Part shown: positions 6,101-9,712 of the stretch, piece after piece
Layout of the letters: every line of letters starts with the position of its first letter
Numbering within the stretch: the stretch's first letter is position 1
Assembly: GCA_050180745.1 (NCBI GenBank)
Contig: JBFXDW010000069.1
Location: forward strand, 1 to 9,712
Length of the DNA: 9,712 bases
Reading direction: 5' to 3'
DNA from: JBFXDW01 sp050180745
GTDB lineage: Bacteria > Pseudomonadota > Alphaproteobacteria > UBA9219
Notes under the pieces: generated by a model
What the model was told of the DNA's origin: nothing
The model's input: only the letters and a program-made list of their open reading frames with translations
The model's database searches: none
Program-made: the position numbers and the translations under genes

Positions 6101-6839
6101 GCAACTTGATATAGCCGGAAATAGATTGCATGAAGTGGGCGATCAAGTCTCCGGCCTTTGGCATCAGGCTAAAGAAGCAGTTTTTGGCCATCATGATAGC
6201 ACAGCTCCTGCAGCTCCAGTAGAGCATACAGTCCCTGCGCAAACACACACCCCAGCTCCTGAGGTTCAACATCAAGCACCAGAGGTGAAAGCTCCTGAGG
6301 TTCAGCCACAACAACATACACAAACGCAAGAAGCACCTGCGTCAAAAGCTCCTGAAGTGCAACCACAGCAACCAACGCATACGGCTCCTGATGCGCCTAC
6401 AGTCCATACCGTACATGACACTCTTGGGTTCAAGAGCGATTTGATCTCAGAAGATGTCGCTAAGAAGATTTTGGAAGCACAATCTCACGGCAACACCGAT
6501 CAAGTCATGCATATCTGCAAAGAGGAATCGATCAAGCTCTTTAATGATTATGGCAACACACAACACATGGCCGCAGGGAAAGAACTTCTGGATCATGCGA
6601 TTAAGACAGCTGAAAATGCTAACCTTGATCCTACGAAGAGTGAGACTCTCCAACAACTCTTCCGTGATCGTGCGTTTATTGATCTGCACAATCTGGATGG
6701 TGATGGGTTACCGCCTACGACAGGTCCAATCGTTCAGGACCTGAAGAGCTCTGGCAATGTAGGTCATTATGCCGAAAAGGCTGTCCGCTATATGAAGGAC
6801 ATGAAAATGAACCTGCAAGGCTGGAATGGCCCGTCTTAA
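3153..6839 (+). CDS. Large modular membrane protein with four FliM-like CheY-docking motifs
   Basis: This 1228-aa protein matches no named family that I recognise. TAAGGAG at 3137-3143, nine bases upstream, decides the ATG at 3153. In order it has: an acidic, disordered N-terminus with motifs VTQDDIDALL (20-29), LSQEDIHSLLNG (58-69), LSQDDIDSLLNG (89-100) and LSQADVEELL (119-128), which resemble the FliM peptide that binds phosphorylated CheY; three diverged copies of a domain of about 100 aa (159-255, 300-405, 477-582) joined by Ala/Pro/Glu linkers; Gly/Ala-rich hydrophobic segments (632-684, 730-779, 807-847, 861-881); two amphipathic modules each starting with a Trp-Val/Met-Ser core (906-952, 967-1013); a Pro/Gln/His linker (1014-1089) with repeated KAPEVQPQQ; and a C-terminal helical domain (1090-1228). 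There is no N-terminal signal peptide. Inference: the N-terminus is cytoplasmic, the middle is in the membrane, and the protein recruits a CheY-like regulator. The gene is certain, the function is not. Confidence 0.9.
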   Translation: MAEQQGTLSANNRTSGAGDVTQDDIDALLDIGALLNGPSTEEPTNQTPEEEDNYDDELSQEDIHSLLNGSTDDEADANPSPEDTDDDELSQDDIDSLLNGSPDEADANPSPVNTDGNELSQADVEELLAASEDTNTDQGGGEESATQGFPNMAPNDTDETKAFLAEHSDIFRSLPTDQQDQAIENLRLYQSPSGNAMLLRVDTKAVQLFPATPDEDATLRNAATANLRAMGVPDAKMDIIEGNAFGLNAMFVPYMSRNTDTRSTASSAAAPAPATPAPEVAEEAPPAQSPINIQQADSEQSAAFLARHSNVFEGLAENLKGQVAQDIEVYVFGQDNSAGYLYDKRTNAVRIFAPHAEKTVLEQIEGAARDNLLNRGVAEEDLKIAIINHTKLNDFFLDYEVQAIGARAAASAEKIKKAAEATTPETPPQEGDTQGVDTQETTAPTPPAEERKPAEAQEASTGDGHQPVQRLDKKGKALAIAKTSTQFWSSLSQEEQDLLFNSVNLFWTPSTKNKESFIINPKETAFMIVVADNDDDKRILFAEASRLQKEAGVLPEEISSNLRSYTNLQDGLTSYVNVLGHLAQQATLGEEAGMDSVQEPTQRRSVGTTLVNFAQSAFGLPREIVTNKKVRAVAIPAAILVGGAVVSVVGGVAAMGAWGLTTGLAIAAGGAAITSIPTLIIPAVRKIKSSQKEEAPQEKPQRRKLGLGKVVKSALNLPFEVLTSKKMLTVGLPFAVSMGVGISAHAAFGLAAGAVCAATPLGLALAGGAVAGAAVNLVMKYTFGRRQLKENQSKRFIARCGRVFKTGMFGAIKGAATAGAIFLTPVTLVGATMAAIGATTGVVSTFGLNKQAYREAGAWKVIKTGAISGIIGGTLGMLMGSTDAHAAAQNADSAAIAPHVDPSAHGSDWMSQFVDKSSAYIQEQAHIAHERGQELGRHLVMLKDQALSLFNSDAHAATSASTAQADAGWVSEYWNNFLDSGKEQLDIAGNRLHEVGDQVSGLWHQAKEAVFGHHDSTAPAAPVEHTVPAQTHTPAPEVQHQAPEVKAPEVQPQQHTQTQEAPASKAPEVQPQQPTHTAPDAPTVHTVHDTLGFKSDLISEDVAKKILEAQSHGNTDQVMHICKEESIKLFNDYGNTQHMAAGKELLDHAIKTAENANLDPTKSETLQQLFRDRAFIDLHNLDGDGLPPTTGPIVQDLKSSGNVGHYAEKAVRYMKDMKMNLQGWNGPS
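3318..3533 (+). repeat. In-gene tandem repeat encoding the FliM-like motifs
   Basis: Two near-identical units (3318-3410, 93 bp; 3411-3500, 90 bp) and a partial third (3501-3533) lie head to tail in frame. All share GAGCTTTCCCAAG at the start. Units one and two also share GAAGCTGACGCAAATCCTTC, so that duplication is recent at the DNA level. Each unit encodes one LSQxD[IV] motif plus a DEADANPSP spacer. The first motif (residues 20-29) lies outside the array and is more diverged. Confidence 0.9.
3627..4898 (+). repeat. Three diverged copies of a domain of about 100 aa within the large protein
   Basis: The copies cover 3627-3917, 4050-4367 and 4581-4898. They align along their whole length by eye. 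The opening helix reads FLAEHSDIFRSL, FLARHSNVFEGL and IAKTSTQFWSSL. A strand then ends in LRLYQSP, IEVYVFG and VNLFWTP. A second strand pair carries AVQLFPA, AVRIFAP and AFMIVVA. A helix ends in LRAMGVPDAKM, LLNRGVAEEDL and LQKEAGVLPEEI. Identity is low, so the duplication is old, unlike the recent N-terminal repeat. I do not recognise the fold; an alternating helix-strand-strand-helix pattern is visible. Confidence 0.75.
4980..5795 (+). repeat. Duplicated Gly/Ala-rich hydrophobic segments of the large protein
   Basis: Two copies share a juxtamembrane lead-in: AFGLPREIVTNKKVRAVAIP (from about residue 618) and ALNLPFEVLTSKKMLTVGLP (from about 714). Each is followed by about 50 hydrophobic residues rich in Gly and Ala (632-684 and 730-779), long enough for a helical hairpin. 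A second related pair is RVFKTGMFGAIKG (about 803) and KVIKTGAISGIIGG (about 860). Frequent G-x3-G spacing resembles glycine zippers, which pack helices tightly in membranes. Basic clusters flank the segments. Confidence 0.7.
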
Positions 6840-6857
6840 TAGGCTTTGTTCTCTTCT

Positions 6858-6917
6858 CCCCCTTCCCTGAGGACCTCAAGTGGAAGGGGGATTGCATGTC
6901 TTTCCTATGCATCCCCC
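6858..6917 (+). terminator. Competing hairpins in the 3' region of the large gene
   Basis: CCCCCTTCC (6858-6866) pairs perfectly with GGAAGGGGG (6882-6890); the loop can form a small TGAG/CTCA stem. Alternatively the same GGGGG (6886-6890) plus AT pairs with ATCCCCC (6911-6917), with a further GCAT/ATGC stem inside. The two folds exclude each other. No T-run follows either, so this is not a standard intrinsic terminator. It may stop transcription weakly or protect the 3' end. The rest of the gap up to 7084 holds a C-run (6926-6933) and no clear promoter. Confidence 0.45.
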
Positions 6918-7084
6918 ATGGCCGTCCCCCCCCTCCCCTGTAACTCCAAAAGCACACACGGCCACAATCCAGCCGAATTTCTTAATTTCTGATTCATCAT
7001 CGTAAAATTATCCTTAACGAAGAATCCGCCTTGTGATATCTTGTGGATAACTTTCCTCCTCTCCTTTTCCGGCGTGAGGTCTTT

Positions 7085-8074
7085 ATGGCGATTATTCAGT
7101 CTCTTATCCCCCAAGGCTCCCTTCCCTCGAGCCTGCCGGAGCCTGCGAATAATGACGAGGCCCTTCCCACAGCCTCTTCCGACCAGAAAATCCTTGCTTG
7201 GCTCTTCCGCTTTTCTTCCTCCACAAAAGATAAAAACAACCGCGCTCTCTTGGATGAAGCGAAAGAACCTTTCGAACGCAGCCGCAAATTTCTAGCCGCA
7301 CGCGCCGTTACGCCGGTTGATGACTGGGAGACCATCACGCAGATCATGGGCCTGTCAACCGAAGACCTCTTGGCCGCAGGCGTGTACCTTCCCCTCACCG
7401 CAGCTGAGATTGATCATTTTCGCCGCAATCACCGCGAAATGGATCGCTCGGTCGGACGTGACTTCTTGATCGCGCGAAGCGAGCTTCCCACACCTATTGC
7501 AGAGCTTTACGGCCTCTATCGCCATCGCGCACGCTTGGACACCGAGGCCACTTTCTTTGTCGCTCAAGCCACAGGCTCGACGCGCATTTCTCGTATCATG
7601 GCTGACATGCTATCTATAGGTGCCTTCGCTGGAGGGCATGAGTATCTGGCACATGTTACAGCGACCTATTCTGTTCCTGCCGCTTTCGACACCTCTGATT
7701 TGATTGACCGCGCTGCGGATGAAGCCGCACGCCGCCTCTTGATAGGTATTGATAATCCCTCGCACCTTTTAAAACTCTCACCGGACGATATAAGCCTGTT
7801 GGCCAATAATATTGTCGAACGCAATGCGCTGACTCCGCGTGCCTTCTTGGAAAAAGCAAGCATGCTTTCCGAAGCGCGGCAAGATGTGCATCGCATGCCA
7901 ACCTCGCAACATTTGGCTACTGCTCTTGAAGAAGGCGATTTACCACAAGACAAAGTCTGGGTTTTACGGCTATGTACAGCTTATGCGCGGCTGCTGAACA
8001 ACTGGGTGCGAGATATTCCAGCCGTTACCTCCTGCCTGCCGACAGAGCTCGACATCGACACGCAAAGGCCGTAG
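7085..8074 (+). CDS. Hypothetical protein, 329 aa, probably all-helical and cytoplasmic
   Basis: I do not recognise this protein. It has no signal peptide and no membrane segment. The first 30 residues are polar and Pro/Ser-rich (SLPSSLPEPANNDEAL). The rest is mostly amphipathic helix of mixed charge, for example FRRNHREMDRSVGRDFLIARSEL and IDRAADEAARRLLIGI. The C-terminus is rich in Leu and Arg (WVLRLCTAYARLLNNWVRDIP). I chose the ATG at 7085 because a weak GTGAGG (7074-7079) lies before it and residues after it look like a normal start (MAIIQSLIP). An in-frame GTG at 7043 would add 14 aa without a ribosome binding site. Codon use is like its neighbours. It stands alone: 245 bases from the large gene and followed by a strong hairpin. 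A role with the large protein is possible from adjacency only. Confidence 0.82.
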   Translation: MAIIQSLIPQGSLPSSLPEPANNDEALPTASSDQKILAWLFRFSSSTKDKNNRALLDEAKEPFERSRKFLAARAVTPVDDWETITQIMGLSTEDLLAAGVYLPLTAAEIDHFRRNHREMDRSVGRDFLIARSELPTPIAELYGLYRHRARLDTEATFFVAQATGSTRISRIMADMLSIGAFAGGHEYLAHVTATYSVPAAFDTSDLIDRAADEAARRLLIGIDNPSHLLKLSPDDISLLANNIVERNALTPRAFLEKASMLSEARQDVHRMPTSQHLATALEEGDLPQDKVWVLRLCTAYARLLNNWVRDIPAVTSCLPTELDIDTQRP

Positions 8075-8086
8075 CAGACGACAGAA

Positions 8087-8117
8087 GACGGAAAAGGATT
8101 CAGCATCCTTTTCTGTC
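8087..8117 (+). terminator. Strong hairpin after the 329-aa protein gene
   Basis: A 13-bp stem (8087-8099 with 8105-8117, one G-U pair) closes a 5-base loop, 12 bases after the stop codon. The arms begin GACGGAAAAGGAT and ATCCTTTTC. The T-rich part is in the stem and no T-run follows, so it is either an atypical terminator or a 3'-end stabilising structure. Confidence 0.5.
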
Positions 8118-8148
8118 CACTGATTTCTATGAAAGTAAAAAAGAGCTG

Positions 8149-8176
8149 TTTACAGAAGGCCCTTTTTTGATAGAAT
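8149..8176 (+). promoter_or_regulatory. Sigma-70-type promoter in the gap before the 44-aa ORF
   Basis: TTTACA (8149-8154) and TAGAAT (8171-8176) are 16 bp apart. Transcription would start near 8183, the A of an ATG. The six-base distance from -10 element to ATG is the same as at the PIG-L gene, so this is a second candidate leaderless start. Confidence 0.5.
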
Positions 8177-8182
8177 ACCCTT

Positions 8183-8317
8183 ATGACGAGATCTATGACA
8201 CATAATCAAGCTATCACGCTGCCTCTGGCAGCGAGTGATACCTTTGTGTCTATTTCTATGCTGAACACCAGCCTTGTTCTCGTGCTTATTCTCCTCGTGG
8301 GCGTGCTTCCTGCATAA
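8183..8317 (+). CDS. Possible 44-aa single-pass membrane miniprotein, or a small structured RNA
   Basis: The frame opens at ATG 8183, directly at the predicted transcription start, and ends at TAA 8315-8317; an in-frame TAG at 8171 limits it upstream. The first 18 residues are polar (MTRSMTHNQAIT...). The C-terminal part is a clear membrane segment (LNTSLVLVLILLVGVLPA). It has no ribosome binding site for the first ATG; a second in-frame ATG at 8195 has only a weak GAG before it. Against coding, a 12-bp hairpin lies inside it (8212-8240) and a 7-bp perfect hairpin spans its stop, so the same stretch could be a small RNA of about 140 bases. I favour a membrane miniprotein because of the uninterrupted hydrophobic run, but only moderately. 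Confidence 0.4.
   Translation: MTRSMTHNQAITLPLAASDTFVSISMLNTSLVLVLILLVGVLPA
8212..8240 (+). other. 12-bp hairpin inside the 44-aa ORF
   Basis: TATCACGCTGCC (8212-8223) pairs with GGCAGC (8227-8232) and GTGATA (8235-8240), with a 3-base TCT loop and a 2-base GA bulge. It would be a very stable RNA structure close to the 5' end of the predicted transcript. Confidence 0.6.
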
Positions 8318-8324
8318 GCAGGAA
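8307..8324 (+). terminator. Hairpin with the stop codon of the 44-aa ORF in its loop
   Basis: TTCCTGC (8307-8313) and GCAGGAA (8318-8324) form a perfect 7-bp stem around the loop ATAA, which contains the TAA stop. No T-run follows. It could mark the 3' end of the short transcript. Confidence 0.4.
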
Positions 8325-8349
8325 CATACATAGACTACTCATCCTACAA

Positions 8350-8376
8350 TTGAATTTTTTAAAACGCTCCTAGATA
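8350..8376 (+). promoter_or_regulatory. Weak candidate promoter of the 186-aa protein gene
   Basis: TTGAAT (8350-8355) and TAGATA (8371-8376) are 15 bp apart, shorter than ideal. Transcription would start at about 8383, inside or just after the GAGGA ribosome binding site at 8379-8383, so either the start lies elsewhere or this is not the real promoter. Confidence 0.25.
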
Positions 8377-8392
8377 ACGAGGAATAAGAGCT

Positions 8393-8953
8393 ATGACAAA
8401 TACAACAGAAAAAACAACAGATTCACGTGCCACACAAGAAAATTACACAGGCGTAGAACCACGCCCTGTTTCCCAAAAACAAATAGATGCCTTCAAAGCT
8501 GCAATGATGGCTTTCACAATCACTGATCCATCACAAATCAGCCAAGTTATGGCCAACGTCCGCAACATGCGCATGCCCAACGGTCAACCAATCATGGAAT
8601 CGGACGGGCAAAAACGCGGTGATCGCGCCAAAAGCAAAGAGCGTGAACCCTTCTTTGTAGCAGCAAAAGAATGCTTTAGAACAAAAGCACAAGCAGCTGT
8701 TCATACAATAGCCAGCCCCAAACCCGGCCAGATCACGAATGAAGCTGAGGTTAAAAAAATGGCTGAAATGGCAAAAGCCCTCTTTGGCGCATCACGCATG
8801 CCCAATGTAGGAGAAGAAGCACGCATGGAAAGACAAGCTTCTTTTGACCAAGCTTTGAAAGACGCCCAAGATAGGGCGATGAAAAGAATCAATGCTGCGC
8901 AATCCATCCACAGAATGGGACGACACAACATGCAAGAAAGGCTGACAGCGTAA
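8393..8953 (+). CDS. Hypothetical protein, 186 aa, basic, Met- and Ala-rich
   Basis: I do not recognise this protein. It has no signal peptide or membrane segment and is rich in Lys, Arg, Ala, Met and Gln, as in helical or nucleic-acid-binding proteins. The first 22 residues are polar, Thr-rich and probably disordered. The rest suggests two diverged halves: the first has MANVRNMRMPNGQ followed by a charged stretch and FFVAAKECFRTKAQAAVHTI; the second has MAKALFGASRMPNVGE followed by a charged stretch and FDQALKDAQDRAMKRINAAQSI. VSQKQIDAF (26-34) faintly recalls the SQxxID motif of the large upstream protein. GAGGA (8379-8383), nine bases before the ATG, supports the start. It ends 112 bases before dapB with no clear terminator. 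Coding is likely; function unknown. Confidence 0.82.
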   Translation: MTNTTEKTTDSRATQENYTGVEPRPVSQKQIDAFKAAMMAFTITDPSQISQVMANVRNMRMPNGQPIMESDGQKRGDRAKSKEREPFFVAAKECFRTKAQAAVHTIASPKPGQITNEAEVKKMAEMAKALFGASRMPNVGEEARMERQASFDQALKDAQDRAMKRINAAQSIHRMGRHNMQERLTA

Positions 8954-8991
8954 CATCACGCATACCAACGGATTAATTATAAGAAAAATGC

Positions 8992-9018
8992 TTGAATCTT
9001 ATGGTTAATAAGGACAAT
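8992..9018 (+). promoter_or_regulatory. Weak candidate promoter of dapB
   Basis: TTGAAT (8992-8997) and GACAAT (9013-9018) are 15 bp apart, which is tight. It is the best match in the 112-bp gap before dapB and would place the GC-rich hairpin at 9023-9053 at the very 5' end of the message. Confidence 0.3.
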
Positions 9019-9022
9019 CTAC

Positions 9023-9053
9023 GGGGGCGACTCGGATAACACTGCCCGCCCCC
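9023..9053 (+). promoter_or_regulatory. GC-rich leader hairpin directly before the dapB ribosome binding site
   Basis: GGGGGCG (9023-9029) and CGCCCCC (9047-9053) form a perfect 7-bp stem with a 17-base loop. The dapB ribosome binding site AAGGA begins on the next base (9054-9058). It has no T-run, so it is not an intrinsic terminator. It may affect dapB translation or mRNA stability. It is far too short for a lysine riboswitch. Confidence 0.5.
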
Positions 9054-9065
9054 AAGGATTGCTCC

Positions 9066-9712
9066 ATGATTACCGTTGTTGGAATTACCGGATATACAGG
9101 CCGTATGGGTCAAGCCATTGCTGAAGCCTGTCATGGGCACTCAAGCGCTTGTCTAGCCGGAGGTGTGACGCGCTCGCAGGTTGTGCCTTGTTGTTTGCTT
9201 GATAATAGTGAGCTCCTTATTACCGACAATCCTCAAGAGCTTTTTCCCCGATGTGACGTGATTATTGATTTCTCACACCACACGGTTACGCCCGTTTATG
9301 CGCGCCTTGCCGCCAAAGAAGGAAAACCCTTTTTGACAGGCACAACGAATATAGATCAGCCCACCAAAGAGCTGTTAAAAGAAATATCAGGAACAATTCC
9401 CGTTCTTCATACCTCCAACACAAGCCTGTCTTTAGTCGTTACAGAACAGATCGTTGCCTTAACGGCCTCTCTGCTAAAAGAATATGATTTTGATATCTCC
9501 ATCTTGGATAAACACCATAAATGGAAAAAAGACATGCCCTCTGGAACAGCACGCGCACTTGGCGAGGCTACGCGCGTTGGCAATGACTGGGCACATGAGC
9601 CAACCTATGCTTCGTTACGAACAGGCAGCATTGTCGGAGAGCATGAGGTTATGTTTGCAGGCAAGGGAGAGACGATTACCATCACGCACAGCGTCACAGA
9701 CCGCCGCGTTTT
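9066..9712 (+). CDS. dapB: 4-hydroxy-tetrahydrodipicolinate reductase, 3' truncated
   Basis: DapB reduces 4-hydroxy-tetrahydrodipicolinate with NAD(P)H in the diaminopimelate and lysine pathway, in the cytoplasm. The first 215 residues are present; the frame runs off the window. The dinucleotide-binding loop is GITGYTGRMG (6-15). DVIIDFS (64-70) and TGTT (91-94) are the usual cofactor-domain motifs. The catalytic segment is HHKWKKDMPSGTA (150-162), where His150 and Lys154 match the catalytic pair by alignment with the E. coli HHRHKVDAPSGTA. RTGSIVGEHEVMF (185-197) and ITHSVTDR (206-213) complete the family pattern. One odd point: the usual NFSxG before the catalytic domain reads SNTSLSLVV (117-125), without the glycine. 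AAGGA at 9054-9058, seven bases upstream, supports the start. Confidence 0.96.
   Translation, partial: MITVVGITGYTGRMGQAIAEACHGHSSACLAGGVTRSQVVPCCLLDNSELLITDNPQELFPRCDVIIDFSHHTVTPVYARLAAKEGKPFLTGTTNIDQPTKELLKEISGTIPVLHTSNTSLSLVVTEQIVALTASLLKEYDFDISILDKHHKWKKDMPSGTARALGEATRVGNDWAHEPTYASLRTGSIVGEHEVMFAGKGETITITHSVTDRRV

Noticed and set aside
6696..6713. An EF-hand-like calcium loop (NLDGDG) in the C-terminal domain of the large protein
   Set aside because: Only part of the 12-residue loop pattern is present, and the flanking helices do not fit an EF-hand.
7043..7084. A GTG start at 7043 for the 329-aa protein
   Set aside because: No ribosome binding site before it and the extra 14 residues look like untranslated leader; the ATG at 7085 is the better choice, though its own site is weak.
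7783..7815. A further docking motif, LSPDDISLL, in the 329-aa protein
   Set aside because: Gln is replaced by Pro and the Asp after Ile is absent; it sits in a helical region rather than a disordered tail, so it is likely chance.
7972..8205. A 77-codon ORF overlapping the end of the 329-aa gene
   Set aside because: It is out of frame with a better gene for its first 100 bases, runs through a 13-bp hairpin and has no ribosome binding site.
8941..9065. A lysine riboswitch before dapB
   Set aside because: The gap is only 112 bases, much shorter than the lysine aptamer, and lacks its five-helix core.
1..9712. CRISPR arrays, tRNA or rRNA genes, insertion sequences
   Set aside because: No short regularly spaced repeats, no cloverleaf, no transposase and no terminal inverted repeats were seen on either strand.

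Overview
The window looks like the chromosome of an alphaproteobacterium of moderate GC. The S6, S18 and L9 sequences are of alphaproteobacterial type: S18 has the KSCPFSG...APKIDYKD stretch, and L9 has a long Ala/Glu/Lys tail. All genes lie on the plus strand. Genus cannot be fixed from the sequence alone.

Layout. (1) 1-1404: the 3' end of a GT4 glycosyltransferase gene, then a PIG-L/LmbE-type deacetylase gene with its own close-to-consensus promoter placed so that the transcript would start at the ATG. Together they suggest cell-surface glycoconjugate work. (2) 1387-2935: a complete ribosomal protein operon, rpsF-rpsR-rplI. It has a good promoter, a structured leader that is a candidate S6:S18 autoregulatory site, a strong ribosome binding site before each gene, and a clear intrinsic terminator. 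(3) 2936-6917: a monocistronic gene for a 1228-residue protein that I do not recognise as any named family, with its own promoter region and a hairpin-rich 3' region. (4) 7085-8953: two unrecognised genes (329 and 186 aa). Between them is a 318-bp gap with three strong hairpins, a good promoter and a possible leaderless 44-aa membrane miniprotein. (5) 9066 to the end: dapB (4-hydroxy-tetrahydrodipicolinate reductase), cut off by the window edge.

The standout is the 1228-aa protein. Its acidic N-terminus carries four copies of a motif (LSQDDIDSLLNG and variants) that closely matches the N-terminal CheY-phosphate docking peptide of the flagellar switch protein FliM (LSQAEIDALLNG). These are followed by three diverged copies of a domain of about 100 residues, a series of duplicated Gly/Ala-rich hydrophobic segments, two copies of an amphipathic helical module, a Pro/Gln linker and a C-terminal helical domain. 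No flagellar or chemotaxis gene is visible here. My working inference is a membrane-anchored protein that recruits a CheY-like response regulator at high valency.

How the parts relate: regions 1, 2 and 5 are ordinary housekeeping or envelope functions. The block 3153-8953 is a lineage-specific cluster between rplI and dapB. Its three or four genes have separate promoters or hairpins between them, so shared function is suggested only by adjacency.
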